DNA of 64,000 nucleotides, from assembly GCF_004522235.1 (NCBI RefSeq), contig NZ_SDLT01000007.1, forward strand, positions 1 through 64,000, given 5' to 3'. Of the stretch, positions 52,830-62,025 are shown piece by piece. Every line of letters begins with the position of its first letter. Within the stretch, counting starts at the first letter, position 1. The DNA is from Amycolatopsis nivea (GTDB lineage: Bacteria; Actinomycetota; Actinomycetes; Mycobacteriales; Pseudonocardiaceae). The position numbers were made by a program, and so were the translations under genes. The notes below the pieces were generated by a model. That model saw only the letters and a program-made list of their open reading frames with translations, did no database searches and had not been told where the DNA came from.

Positions 52830-54107
52830 CTATCTCGTTCCCGCTTCCAGCTTGCTGCACGACTCGGCCCGCCCCAGCAGCAGCACGCGCTCCCGTTCGT
52901 TGCCGGTCATCTTCGCCGCGCGCTCGAACTCGGCGCGCGCCTCGTCCCGGCGGCCCAGTTTGTACAGAAAATCGCCGCGCACGCTCGGCAGCAGGTGGTA
53001 GTTCTTCAGCGCGGGCTCAGTCAGCAATTTGTCCACCAGCGCGAGCCCGGCTTCCGGCCCCTCGGCCATCGAGACCGCGACGGCCCGGTTCAGCTCGATC
53101 ACCGGAGACGGCGTGAGCTGCGCAAGGCCCGCGTACAGGGCCGCGATCCGCGCCCAGTCGGTCTCTTCCGGCGCGACCGCGACGGCGTGGCACGCGGCGA
53201 TCGCGGCCTGCGCGGAATACGGCCCGTACGTGCCGTCCGCGAGCCGTTCGGACCGGGCCAGCGCGGTGAGGCCGCGCTGGATCAGCAGGCGGTCCCAGCG
53301 GCTGCGGTCCTGGTCCATCAGCAGCACCGGTTCGCCGTTCGGGCCGGTGCGCGCCGCCGAGCGCGACGCCTGGATTTCCATCAGCGCGACCAGTCCGTGC
53401 ACTTCCGGTTCGGCGGGCATCAGTCCGGCCAGCACCCGGCCGAGCCGCAACGCGTCCTCGCACAGCGCGGGCCGCATCCAGTCGTCGCCGCGCGTGGCGG
53501 AGTAGCCCTCGTTGAAGATCAGGTAGATCACTTCGAGCACGGCCGGGACCCGCGCCACGCGTTCGTCGCCGACCGGCGTTTCGAACGGCACCTTGGCCTC
53601 GGCGAGCGTCTTCTTCGCCCGCACGATGCGTTGCGCGACAGTGGATTCCTTCACCAGGAACGCGCGGGCGATCTCGTCGGTGCTGAGCCCGCCGAGCATG
53701 CGCAGCGTGAGCGCCACCCGCGCCTGGGTGGACAGCACCGGATGGCACGCGGTGAACACCAGCCGCAGCAGGTCGTCCTCGATCTGCTCGTCGTCGAGCA
53801 CGGCGTCGAAGTCCGGCAGCACGCCCTCGCCGAGCTGTTCGGCTTCCCGGCCGATCTCGTCCAGCTTGCGGCCGAGGGTTTCGTTCCGCCGGAACAGGTC
53901 GATGGCCCGCCGCTTCGCGATCGTCACCAGCCAGGCGCCCGGGTTGCGCGGCACCCCGGTCTCCGGCCACTGCTCGAGCGCGGCGACGAGCGCGTCCTGC
54001 GCCAACTCCTCGGCGAGGCCCACGTCGCGGGTCATCCGCGCGAGACCAGCGATCACTCTCGCCGACTCGATCCGCCAAACGGCCTCTACCGCACTTCGCG
54101 TGTCCAC
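52830..54107 (-). CDS. ECF42-type RNA polymerase sigma factor (DUF6596)
   Basis: A 425-residue extended ECF sigma factor. Region 2 (GLAEELAQDALVAALEQWPE, AWLVTIAKRRAIDLFRR) and region 4 (GLSTDEIARAFLVKESTVAQ) are followed by a long C-terminal extension with VIYLIFNEGYSA, the mark of DUF6596/ECF42, and TPR-like helices to the end. ECF42 factors lack an anti-sigma factor and are linked to DGPF proteins, two of which are encoded just upstream on the same strand. Confidence 0.92.
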   Translation of the reverse strand: MDTRSAVEAVWRIESARVIAGLARMTRDVGLAEELAQDALVAALEQWPETGVPRNPGAWLVTIAKRRAIDLFRRNETLGRKLDEIGREAEQLGEGVLPDFDAVLDDEQIEDDLLRLVFTACHPVLSTQARVALTLRMLGGLSTDEIARAFLVKESTVAQRIVRAKKTLAEAKVPFETPVGDERVARVPAVLEVIYLIFNEGYSATRGDDWMRPALCEDALRLGRVLAGLMPAEPEVHGLVALMEIQASRSAARTGPNGEPVLLMDQDRSRWDRLLIQRGLTALARSERLADGTYGPYSAQAAIAACHAVAVAPEETDWARIAALYAGLAQLTPSPVIELNRAVAVSMAEGPEAGLALVDKLLTEPALKNYHLLPSVRGDFLYKLGRRDEARAEFERAAKMTGNERERVLLLGRAESCSKLEAGTR

Positions 54108-54161
54108 CGGCCCATCAGACCGGCCCGGCCCGCCCGAGGCAACCCTCGGGCGGGCACGGCG

Positions 54162-54518
54162 TCACAGCTCGCCGGACATCGGGCGGATCTCGACGGTGCC
54201 TGCCTGCCGGTCCGGATTGGGCGCCCGCTTCATCAACTCGACGATTTCGGCGAGCGACTCCCCCTCCAGAATCCACACGCCCGCGACGAGTTCCTTGGTC
54301 TCGGCGAACGGGCCGTCGACCACGCTCGGCTCCGCCTCGCCGTCGAACCACAGCAGCCGGGCGCCTTCCGCGCTGGGCGTCAGCCCGGCCGCCTGCACGA
54401 GGTGACCGGATTCAGCGAGTTCCTCGTTGAACCGGCCCATCTGCTCGAGCAATTCGGCGCTCGGCGCGGCTCCCGCTTCGGATTCCTCGCTGGCCTTCAC
54501 CAGCACCATGAACCGCAT
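54162..54518 (-). CDS. YciI/DGPF-domain protein
   Basis: A 118-residue ferredoxin-like-fold protein with the family's DGPFAETKELVAGVWIL segment (near 68-84) and the KASEESEAG start. It is a close paralogue of the upstream gene (54518-54943): both share MRFMV, FNEEL and VDGPFAETKEL. Its ATG overlaps the upstream stop by one base. Such proteins accompany ECF42 sigma factors and may modulate them; this is known from genome context more than from biochemistry. Confidence 0.9.
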   Translation of the reverse strand: MRFMVLVKASEESEAGAAPSAELLEQMGRFNEELAESGHLVQAAGLTPSAEGARLLWFDGEAEPSVVDGPFAETKELVAGVWILEGESLAEIVELMKRAPNPDRQAGTVEIRPMSGEL

Positions 54519-54943
54519 CAGTTCTTCGCGGCCTGCTCGCGCAGCTTCTCCTCGGCCTCGCGCAGTTCCGGCGTGAGGTTGTCGCCGAAGTCCTCGGCGT
54601 CGAAGATCCGCCGGATCTCGATCTCGTGGTGCGCACCGTCGGTGTTGGGCACCCGCTTGATCCACTCCACGGCTTCCTCGAGCGAACGGACCTGGAGGAT
54701 CCAGAACCCCGCGATCAGCTCCTTGGTCTCCGCGAACGGACCGTCGACCACGCTGGGCTCGCTGTCCCCGGAGAACTTCACCCGGGCACCCTCGGAGCTG
54801 GGAGCCAGTCCCTCGCCCGCGAGCATCACGCCGGCCTTCACCAGTTCCTCGTTGAACTTGCCCATCTCGGCGAGCAGTTCGGTGCTGGGCATCTGGCCCG
54901 CTTCGCTCTCTTCGCTGGCCTTCATGATCACCATGAATCGCAT
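54518..54943 (-). CDS. YciI/DGPF-domain protein
   Basis: A 141-residue protein with the same DGPF core (VVDGPFAETKELIAGFWIL, near 67-85) and a longer charged helical C-terminus (PELREAEEKLREQAAKN) that its partner lacks. ATG 54943 follows AGGGGAA. It is the first of the three-gene run with a second DGPF gene and the ECF42 sigma gene. The pair arose by tandem duplication. Confidence 0.9.
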   Translation of the reverse strand: MRFMVIMKASEESEAGQMPSTELLAEMGKFNEELVKAGVMLAGEGLAPSSEGARVKFSGDSEPSVVDGPFAETKELIAGFWILQVRSLEEAVEWIKRVPNTDGAHHEIEIRRIFDAEDFGDNLTPELREAEEKLREQAAKN

Positions 54944-55078
54944 CTTCGGTTCCCCTTCGCTCTCGGCTTGCTTCCACCACTGCGTCGAACGGGCCGCGTC
55001 CGGATCGACAAGGTCCGCGAACTTTTTTTCTGACCGCGAAACTAGCAGGTCAGGCGAACCTCGGGGGACAAATCGGGC

Positions 55079-56077
55079 GTGGGAGAATCGTTGTCCGTGG
55101 CAGTACTCCCCGAAGCTCTCCGCGCCGCGCTCGACGACGAGCTGGCCCGGTTCCCCGAATCCCGGCTCGCACAGGCCGTGGACCGGCTCAGCAAGCGTTA
55201 TCGACAAGGTGACTCGGCGACCTCGCCGATCCTCTCTTCGGAGCTGGATGTCGCCGCGTACGCCGGGTACCGGATGCCGGCGACGTACGCGGCGGTCAGC
55301 GCGGTGCTGGGCGAGGTGGCTGCCGCCGCGCCCGGTTTCGTCCCGAAGACGCACGTCGACATCGGCGGCGGCACCGGAGCAGCGGTGTGGGCCGCGGCCG
55401 ACGTCTGGCCGTCGCTGGAGAAGTGCACTGTCCTGGAGCAGGTGGCGGCCGCGCTGGCGCTGGGACGCAAGCTGGCGGCGAACGCCGACGAGCCGGCCGT
55501 CCGCACCGCGGTCTGGCAGCGCGGACTGGTCGATTCCGCGTCCGCGGCGCCGGAGGCCGATCTGGTCACGCTCTCGTACGTCCTCGGCGAGCTTCCCGAA
55601 CGCGGCCGTGCCGACGTCGTCCAGTGGCTCGCCGCGAAGGCTGGCACGGTCGTGCTCATCGAGCCCGGCACGCCAGCGGGGTTCGCGCGGATCCGCGAGG
55701 CTCGCGAAGTCCTGCGCGAGATGGGCCGCAGCGTGGTGGCGCCGTGCCCGCACGATGACGCCTGCCCGATCAAACCGGGCGAGGACTGGTGCCATTTCTC
55801 CGCACGGCTTCCCCGAAGCGGGGTGCACCGGCGGATCAAATCCGGCACTCTGGGATTCGAGGACGAGAAGTTCTCGTACGTGGCGGCCACGTCGGCACCG
55901 GTCGACCGTCCGTCGGCCCGGATCATCCGGCATCCGCGCAAGCACAAGGGGTTCGTGCAACTCGACCTCTGCACCGCCGACGGGCTCGCGCCCGGCACCG
56001 TCGTGTCGAAGCGGCACGGCGTGCGGTACCGCGCCGCTCGCGACGCGGAATGGGGAGACGCCTGGAGCGTGGAATAA
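55079..56077 (+). CDS. Rsm22-family methyltransferase-like protein
   Basis: A 332-residue protein with a SAM-binding fold (VDIGGGTGAAVWAA near residue 93) and the Rsm22 marks VLGELP near 168, CPHDDACPI near 223 and DWCHFSARL near 237, whose cysteines may hold an iron-sulfur cluster. Rsm22 proteins act in assembly or methylation of the small ribosomal subunit in mitochondria; the bacterial role is less clear. GTG 55079 is one of several possible starts (55097 is another). Confidence 0.85.
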   Translation: MGESLSVAVLPEALRAALDDELARFPESRLAQAVDRLSKRYRQGDSATSPILSSELDVAAYAGYRMPATYAAVSAVLGEVAAAAPGFVPKTHVDIGGGTGAAVWAAADVWPSLEKCTVLEQVAAALALGRKLAANADEPAVRTAVWQRGLVDSASAAPEADLVTLSYVLGELPERGRADVVQWLAAKAGTVVLIEPGTPAGFARIREAREVLREMGRSVVAPCPHDDACPIKPGEDWCHFSARLPRSGVHRRIKSGTLGFEDEKFSYVAATSAPVDRPSARIIRHPRKHKGFVQLDLCTADGLAPGTVVSKRHGVRYRAARDAEWGDAWSVE

Positions 56078-56163
56078 CCCGGGTTCTCCCGCCGCTGTGT
56101 CCGGATGGCTGAGTCGGCTCCGACTGTCTGGTGTCAGCGGATCTGAACCGGAGAGGACACCAC

Positions 56164-56922
56164 ATGGACTTCCACGAGCGTTGCGCCGAGATCCTGCGGC
56201 AGACGGAACTGCTCGCCGCGGCCGTCGAAGGCGCGGACCGCACGGTGCGGGTCGCGGCGTGCCCGGAGTGGGATCTCGGACAGTTGCTCGATCACGTCAG
56301 CACCGGGCACCGGTGGGCGGAAGAGACCGTGCGGACGCGGGCCGACCACTGGCTGCCGGAGGACCGGCTCCAGAACCCGGTGAGCACCCCGCAACCGGCG
56401 TCGTGGCTCATGGACGGGGCGAAGGCGCTGGTGGCGACCCTGCGCGAAGCGGGGCCGGACGCGGAGGTGTTCACGCCGGTCCCGAATGGACCGCCGCGAG
56501 CGGCGTTCTACGCGCGCCGGTTCATGAACGAGACGCTGATCCACCGTGCCGACGCGACATTGGCCGCGGGCGGGGAATTCACTGTCGCGCCGGAAGTCGC
56601 GCACGATGCGATGGAGGAATGGCTGGAGCTCGGGTCGCTGCCGCAATTGCTGGAGTACGTACCCCAACGCCGCGAACTGCTCGGCCCGGACCGCACGATC
56701 CACCTCGCGCCGACCGACCACGCGGCGTCCTGGACGGTCGACCTCACCGGCGATCAGCTGGCGTGGCATCCGGGTCCGCCGGCGGACGCGGCGGCCACCG
56801 CGTCCGCACCGCTGGGCGACCTGCTGCTGATGGTCTACGGCAGGCTGTCGCCGGAGATCGCGCACCGCACCGGCGACACGGAATACCTGGACCGCTGGCT
56901 TTCGCTCGTCGGGTTCGGCTGA
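56164..56922 (+). CDS. Maleylpyruvate isomerase family mycothiol-dependent enzyme
   Basis: A 252-residue TIGR03083-type protein. CPEWDLGQLLDHVSTGHRWA (near 37-56) gives the first metal His, NETLIHRADA near 121 the second and the neighbouring Asp, and a C-terminal sterol-carrier-like domain (about 160-250) follows. It probably uses mycothiol. ATG 56164 follows GGAGAGGA. It converges on the P450 gene with a gap of five bases. Confidence 0.83.
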   Translation: MDFHERCAEILRQTELLAAAVEGADRTVRVAACPEWDLGQLLDHVSTGHRWAEETVRTRADHWLPEDRLQNPVSTPQPASWLMDGAKALVATLREAGPDAEVFTPVPNGPPRAAFYARRFMNETLIHRADATLAAGGEFTVAPEVAHDAMEEWLELGSLPQLLEYVPQRRELLGPDRTIHLAPTDHAASWTVDLTGDQLAWHPGPPADAAATASAPLGDLLLMVYGRLSPEIAHRTGDTEYLDRWLSLVGFG

Positions 56923-56927
56923 GCCGG

Positions 56928-58199
56928 TCAGTCCCAGCGGATCGGGAGGCTCTTGATCCCGTTCTGGAAGTTCGACCGCAGCCGGCGGGGTTCGCCCGAG
57001 AGACGGACCTCGCCGAGCTGGTCGAACACCGCCGCGAACAACGCGCGCATCTGCATCCGCGCGAGGTGCGAACCGAGGCAGAAATGCGGGCCGTGGCCGA
57101 ACGTCAGATGCTCGCTCGGCGCGCGCGTCACGTCGAACGCGTCCGGATCGGGAAAGACAGTCTCGTCGCGGTTGGCCGAGGAGAACCACACCACGACCTT
57201 GTCCCCGGCCTTGATGTCCACATCGGACAGTCGAGTGTCCTGGGTCGCGGTGCGGCGGAAGTGCATCACCGGCGTGTGCCAGCGCAGCATCTCTTCGACC
57301 GCGCCGGGAAGCAGGCTGCGGTCGTCGAGAAGCTTGCGGTACTGCTCGGGATGCGCGAGCAACGCGGCCATCCCGCCGGGCAGACCGTTGCGCAGGGTCT
57401 CGTTGCCCGCTACGGAAAACAGCCAGAAAAGGTTCTCGAACTCCTCGATCGACACGCGGCCGCCGTCGTCGTCCACGTAATGCATCAGGTTGCTCATCAC
57501 GTCGTCGCCGGGGTGCTCGCGTTTGTGCTCGCCAAGCGCGTGCGCGTAGGCGTAGAGGTCCGGCATTCCGGCGCGGCTGCGCGGATCCGGCATCTGGCCG
57601 TCCGGGCCGGGTTCCGGACGCACGGCCAGTGCGGCCCGGGCGAGGTCGGTGACGTCGTCGGCGTTGACAGTCGCGCTCACCGCGTATTCGGCGTCCTGGA
57701 AGCCGATCACGCGGTTGCTCCAGTCGAACATCAGCCGGCGATCCTGTTCAGGCACGCCGAACACCTCGGCGAGCGTGAGCAACGGCAGATCGGCGGCGAT
57801 GTCCTTGGCGAAATCGCATTCGCCGCGATCGGCCACCGCCGCGACGAGATCCTGTGCCCAGCCTTCGATCCGCTCCGTGATCCGGCCGACCGCGCGCGGG
57901 GTGAACGCCTTCGTGAGCAGCCCGCGCAGCCTGCCGTGCTCGGGCGGGTCCATGTTGAGCATCATCCGGCGCACGTACCGCAGATCCTCCGCGCTGGCCG
58001 GGTCGCGGATCTGCGTGCCGCCGAGCTGCGACGAAAACACCGCAGGGGTGCGGAGCACGTGCCGCACGTCGGCGTGGCGGAGCACCGCCCAGAAGTCGCC
58101 GATCCGCGTCACCGGCGTTTCCCGGCGCAGACGGGCAAGCAGGTCGTATGGCACGCCCGTGACGTAGGTGTCCGGGTCGGCGATGACAGCACTCGACAC
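56928..58199 (-). CDS. Cytochrome P450
   Basis: A 423-residue soluble P450. The heme thiolate is Cys374 in FGHGPHFCLG, the K-helix motif is EMLR (303-306), and the I-helix reads AGNETLRN (264-271) in place of AGxxT. That I-helix is typical of the CYP124/125/142 clade of actinobacterial sterol and lipid oxidases, so a fatty-acyl or steroid substrate is likely. The start is GTG 58199, divergent from the hydrolase gene at 58247. No ferredoxin gene adjoins it. Confidence 0.93.
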   Translation of the reverse strand: MSSAVIADPDTYVTGVPYDLLARLRRETPVTRIGDFWAVLRHADVRHVLRTPAVFSSQLGGTQIRDPASAEDLRYVRRMMLNMDPPEHGRLRGLLTKAFTPRAVGRITERIEGWAQDLVAAVADRGECDFAKDIAADLPLLTLAEVFGVPEQDRRLMFDWSNRVIGFQDAEYAVSATVNADDVTDLARAALAVRPEPGPDGQMPDPRSRAGMPDLYAYAHALGEHKREHPGDDVMSNLMHYVDDDGGRVSIEEFENLFWLFSVAGNETLRNGLPGGMAALLAHPEQYRKLLDDRSLLPGAVEEMLRWHTPVMHFRRTATQDTRLSDVDIKAGDKVVVWFSSANRDETVFPDPDAFDVTRAPSEHLTFGHGPHFCLGSHLARMQMRALFAAVFDQLGEVRLSGEPRRLRSNFQNGIKSLPIRWD

Positions 58200-58246
58200 G
58201 TTCCGACCCTAGCCCCGAGACCGCCGCCTGCGGAAAGATCCGTCCG

Positions 58247-58975
58247 GTGGAAAAGCTGAAGCTGCGCGTCACCGGACAAGGCGAACCGCCGGTCCTGCTC
58301 CTGCACGGGCTCGGCGCCACCGGCACGGTCTGGGACCGCCTCGCCGGCCTGCTCGACCAGCGGCTGCTCGCACCGGACCTGCCCGGCCACGGCGGCTCGT
58401 CACGGCTGCCCGAGTACACGTTCGAAGCGCTCGCGGCCGCGGTCGCCGACGCGCTGGACGAGCCCGGCCCGGTCGCCGTCCTCGGCCATTCGCTCGGCGG
58501 GGTCGTCGCGCTGGAGCTCGCGAGCGGCCGCTACGGGCTCGACGTCAGCAGCGTGCTGGCGGTGGGCATCAAGGTCGAATGGAGCGAAGACGACCTGGCC
58601 CGTGCCGCCGCGATGGCAACCCGTCCGCCGCGGCTGTTCACCACTCGAGAGGAGGCTGAAACCGCCTATCTGAAGATCGCTGGGCTGACCGGCTTGGCCC
58701 CGGCCGACCCAGACGGCGTCACCGAAACCGCGGACGGCTGGCGGCTGGCCCTGGACTCGCCCGCCTTCGGCGTCGGCCGTCCGGACATGCCGAGGCTGCT
58801 GGCGGACGCGCGCTGCCCTGTGGTGCTCGCCACCGGGGAGAACGATCCGATGTGCCGTCCCGAGCAGCTGCGGGCCCTTGTTCCCGAGGCAGTGGTCCTG
58901 TCCGGGCTCGGGCACAACGCGCACGTCGAGGACCCGGCCGCGGTGGCGGCGCTGCTCACCCCGCGAAGCGACTGA
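58247..58975 (+). CDS. Alpha/beta hydrolase
   Basis: A 242-residue alpha/beta hydrolase. LLHGLGATGTVW near residue 18 forms the oxyanion site, the nucleophile Ser lies in LGHSLGGVVAL near 80, Asp in GENDPM near 200, and His in GLGHNAHVE near 221. The start is GTG 58247. It is followed 21 bases later by a TesB-type thioesterase gene on the same strand, and the divergent P450 suggests a shared lipid context. Confidence 0.87.
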   Translation: MEKLKLRVTGQGEPPVLLLHGLGATGTVWDRLAGLLDQRLLAPDLPGHGGSSRLPEYTFEALAAAVADALDEPGPVAVLGHSLGGVVALELASGRYGLDVSSVLAVGIKVEWSEDDLARAAAMATRPPRLFTTREEAETAYLKIAGLTGLAPADPDGVTETADGWRLALDSPAFGVGRPDMPRLLADARCPVVLATGENDPMCRPEQLRALVPEAVVLSGLGHNAHVEDPAAVAALLTPRSD

Positions 58976-58996
58976 GCAGGCGCTTAGACTGGCCGG

Positions 58997-59821
58997 GTGA
59001 CGACGATCGATCCGACCCGGACCGGGCTAGACCAGCTGCTGAAGCTCGAACCGCTCGAGCTGAACCTGTTCCGCGGCTGGTGCCACCAGGGTTCGCCGCA
59101 GCGGGCGTTCGGCGGTCAGGTCGCGGCGCAGGCGCTCACCGCGGCCGGCGCGACCGTGCCCGCGGCGCGGCACGTGCACTCGCTGCACGGCTATTTCATC
59201 CGCGGCGGGCGCACCGACATGCCGATCATCTACGAGGTCGAGCGCACTCGGGACGGCGGTTCGTTCACCACCCGCCGGGTCGTCGCGATCCAGAACGGCG
59301 AGAGCATTTTCAGCCTGTCCGCGTCGTTCCAGACCGAGGCGGAGAGCAGTGCGCACCAGGCGCGGATGCCGGACGTCCCCGCCCCGGACGAGGCGGGCGT
59401 CGTCGAGCAGGACCGCTCGCCGATCGTCCTGTCCGCCATCGAGGTCCGCTTCGTCAGCAGCCCGGAAACCGGCCTCCCCGACACCGGCCGCGGCCCGCGT
59501 CAGCAGATCTGGGTCCGGGCGAAAGACGCGCTGCCAGATGCTCCGCTGGCGCACGTCTGCGCGCTCACTTACATCTCCGACATCCGCCTGGCAGGCACCG
59601 CCCTGCTGCCCCACCGCGACGACCCGGGCGAACCGCAGCTGACGTCGCTGGACCACGCGGTGTGGTTCCACCGCCCGTTCCGCGCGGACGAATGGCTGCT
59701 GTTCGACATGGAAAGCCCCAGTTACGCGAACACCCGAGGCCTGACCCACGGCGAATTCTTCACCACCGACGGACGGCTCGTCGCCTCAGTGACCCAAGAA
59801 GTGCTGCTGCGCAGGCGCTGA
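58997..59821 (+). CDS. tesB: Acyl-CoA thioesterase II (TesB)
   Basis: A 274-residue double-hotdog thioesterase. QRAFGGQVAAQALTAA (near 35-50) and HSLHGYFIRGGRTDMPIIYE (near 61-80) mark the first hotdog, and LTSLDHAVWFHRPFRADEWL (near 215-234) with the catalytic Asp marks the second. It hydrolyses medium- and long-chain acyl-CoAs. The start is GTG 58997. Confidence 0.93.
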   Translation: MTTIDPTRTGLDQLLKLEPLELNLFRGWCHQGSPQRAFGGQVAAQALTAAGATVPAARHVHSLHGYFIRGGRTDMPIIYEVERTRDGGSFTTRRVVAIQNGESIFSLSASFQTEAESSAHQARMPDVPAPDEAGVVEQDRSPIVLSAIEVRFVSSPETGLPDTGRGPRQQIWVRAKDALPDAPLAHVCALTYISDIRLAGTALLPHRDDPGEPQLTSLDHAVWFHRPFRADEWLLFDMESPSYANTRGLTHGEFFTTDGRLVASVTQEVLLRRR

Positions 59822-59841
59822 CTCAGTCCGATGTAGACAGT

Positions 59842-60402
59842 TCAGCCAAGCCGAACCCGCACCGGCCCGGCAGGCTCCGCGGCAACCTCGGCAACCGGCT
59901 CGCGCAGCACCTTCGACAACTGCCACGCCTCGAGCCCGGCGAGAACGGTGTTCGCTACGACGAGCACCAAATACAACCCGGCCTGCACCGAAAGCCGGAA
60001 CGGATGCTGGTCGGAAGCCCCGGCCAGCAACGAAATGTGGCACGCGACCACGACCACCATCGACGCCGCGGACAACCCGCCGAGCACGATAAGCAACACC
60101 CGCAGCACCCGCGTGCGCCGCCAGTTCAGGTAGCCGGTCTGGACCAACCCCGGCGTGCTGACCATGACCAGCCCGCAGCCGTACCCGGAAAACCCGCCGA
60201 CCACGCCGCCGCCCGCGACCAGCGCGGTAGTCAGGTGGTACGAAACCGGAACCCGGTAGGCGGCGAGGATCGCGGCCACGCAGACCAGCAGCCCCAACGG
60301 CAGGTGCGGCCAGCCGTACCAGGGAAGCCGCCGCTCCATCCGGAGAATCGTCGGCAGATCGACGTCGCGGTACGCCTCGGGGTCGCGCAAAGCCATTCGC
60401 AC
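59842..60402 (-). CDS. Four-helix membrane protein of unknown family
   Basis: A 186-residue protein with four membrane helices (about 33-50, 58-82, 100-122 and 136-160) and soluble ends. The N-terminus, ALRDPEAYRDVDLPTILRME, is amphipathic. I do not recognise the family. GTG 60402 or ATG 60396 may be used after AGAGG. It converges on the thioesterase gene. Confidence 0.7.
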   Translation of the reverse strand: MRMALRDPEAYRDVDLPTILRMERRLPWYGWPHLPLGLLVCVAAILAAYRVPVSYHLTTALVAGGGVVGGFSGYGCGLVMVSTPGLVQTGYLNWRRTRVLRVLLIVLGGLSAASMVVVVACHISLLAGASDQHPFRLSVQAGLYLVLVVANTVLAGLEAWQLSKVLREPVAEVAAEPAGPVRVRLG

Positions 60403-60722
60403 CGTTCCTCTCGTCCCGGAAACCCCCGGTGTGTGCGCGGTGACCGGCGAAGCCTAGGGCAGGCCGTCCGACCGTGCAAAATCCACCCGAACCCGCCGCG
60501 GAGCGGGACCAGGTCACCGCCCCTTACTTTCGCACCCGGCGCGCAACCCACCCACCGACTGGGCAGACCGCGTGACCCACGCCACCCGTCGGCCCGCGCG
60601 CATCCTCCCGACCAGCAGGAATTATCCCGGAATCCGCATTCACTTCTTGCGCTTCCTCCAGGGTTGTCCCGGGATGTCCGGTAGAGCGATTTTCTGTCGG
60701 TGGTGCAAGTTAGGCTGCAGGC
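60403..60722. other. Gene-free region with a candidate leaderless promoter
   Basis: No gene is seen in these 320 bases. ATCCCGG (60624-60630) and CCGGGAT (60669-60675) form a widely spaced inverted repeat, and TAGGCT (60711-60716) lies six bases before the small reading frame that follows. Confidence 0.4.
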
Positions 60723-60935
60723 ATGAACACCGACGAACCCACCGTCGCCGCCGAAGATCTCGCCCAAGGCCAGTGGTTCTGGCACGAACCCGCTCCCGGC
60801 CTGCGTTCCTGGCCGCTGCAGGTGGCCACGGCCGAGATCCTGGAAGACGCAGTCCGCATCATCACCACCGACGAGGTCCGGGAACTGGTCTCGTACGCCC
60901 GCGACCGCCGGGTCCGCCTGGCCGTCGCCTCCTGA
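60723..60935 (+). CDS. Possible leaderless microprotein, 70 residues
   Basis: A 70-residue acidic protein starting MNTDEPTVAAEDLAQGQWFW, with two Trp residues early and TDEVRELVSYARDRRVRLAV near the end. It has no membrane helix. The promoter-like TAGGCT six bases before the ATG supports expression. A GC-rich hairpin lies 49 bases downstream. The function is unknown and coding status is not certain. Confidence 0.5.
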   Translation: MNTDEPTVAAEDLAQGQWFWHEPAPGLRSWPLQVATAEILEDAVRIITTDEVRELVSYARDRRVRLAVAS

Positions 60936-61387
60936 GCCACAACACCAACAGCACCACCACTGGGGAATCTGGGGGACCGGGCCGGCCGCATCCGCGAGCG
61001 GCCCGTCCAATATGGACACCACGTCCGACGCTCCGGCTTTCGGCCGGATCTCACGCTGAATTTCCTGAACTTTTCGGCAGAGCTTGCTGCTGTGCTCACG
61101 TCGTGCTGTCCACGGCACGACGTGCTCCGCTCACGCCGCGTATTTGCTGTACGCATATCCGCCTCGCCACGTCCGCGGCGATCGCTGTCTCGGCGCTGCA
61201 CCGCGCCTGCCGCAGCTCAACAACCACGCCGCGATCGGTGCCGTAGCGCGGGAATCTGTTGCCTTGCAAGCAGAACTCACCCGCGTCGCTCGCCGATTAT
61301 GCGTGAAAAGCAAGCACCACCGCGTTGCCCGGCCAACCGGAAAGCCGCCCGCCGACCTCCGCTCGACGCGATCAGCCAAGGCCAGGG
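60936..61387. other. Gene-free region with two hairpins
   Basis: GGCCGC-N8-GCGGCC (60984-61003) is a likely terminator for the small frame before it. CACGTCGTGC-N8-GCACGACGTG (61097-61124) is a perfect 10-bp inverted repeat of unknown use. The base composition is less biased than in the genes and I see no supported coding. Confidence 0.5.
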
Positions 61388-61933
61388 TCAGCGGGAAAGA
61401 ACTCCTTGCAGCAGGACATCCAAGAGATGCCGAGCGCGGGAATCCCACTCGTCCTCGTCCAGGCGCGTCAGATAGCCCGACAAGATGAACAGGTCCCGGG
61501 CGTCGATGTCGGGGCGGATGGTTCCTTCGGCCTTCCCTGCGTCGAGCAGGAGGGTGATGGCGTCGCCGAGCGGGCCGTGGCTTTCTTCGGACAGGCCTTT
61601 CCACACCGCGGTTTCCAGTGCCGCGAAGACGCCTCGTTTGACTCGTGCGTATTCGGCGATCCGGTCGAACCAGCGGGACAGCGCCTCGACCGGTTCACAC
61701 GCGGCCAGCAGTTCCGGCGCCAGCGCGACCAGGTCCTCCACTTCCTGCCGGTACACCTCGGCGAGCAGGTCCTCGCGTGTGGGGAAGTGCCGGTAGAGCG
61801 TTCCCTGCCCGACTCCGGCCGACTTGGCGACCGCGTTCAGGCGCAGCTCTCCCGTGGAGGCGATCGCCTCGCGGGCGATCTCGACGATCCGCTCCCGGTT
61901 CTCCCGGGCGTCGGCCCGTTGAGCCGCGCTCAT
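61388..61933 (-). CDS. TetR-family transcriptional regulator
   Basis: A 181-residue TetR protein. The DNA-binding part is RENRERIVEIAREA through AVAKSAGVGQGTLYRHFPTRE (about 10-55); the C-terminal domain (SHGPLGDAITLLLDAGKAEG) is of the TetR_C_11-like sort. ATG 61933 is chosen from family length; the frame is open further upstream. The ligand and targets are unknown. Confidence 0.83.
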   Translation of the reverse strand: MSAAQRADARENRERIVEIAREAIASTGELRLNAVAKSAGVGQGTLYRHFPTREDLLAEVYRQEVEDLVALAPELLAACEPVEALSRWFDRIAEYARVKRGVFAALETAVWKGLSEESHGPLGDAITLLLDAGKAEGTIRPDIDARDLFILSGYLTRLDEDEWDSRARHLLDVLLQGVLSR

Positions 61934-62025
61934 CGCCTGCGACCGGTACCTGTGGAAACGCACATGCCGCAACGTTATCGCGGACCCTGCGAGAGCTGCA
62001 TAATCTGCGGACCAAACGCTCCGTG

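Noticed and set aside
52728-58259. Plus-strand open frame of more than 1800 codons
   Set aside because: It crosses genes on both strands with clear families (ECF42, DGPF proteins, Rsm22, P450) and has no domain of its own.
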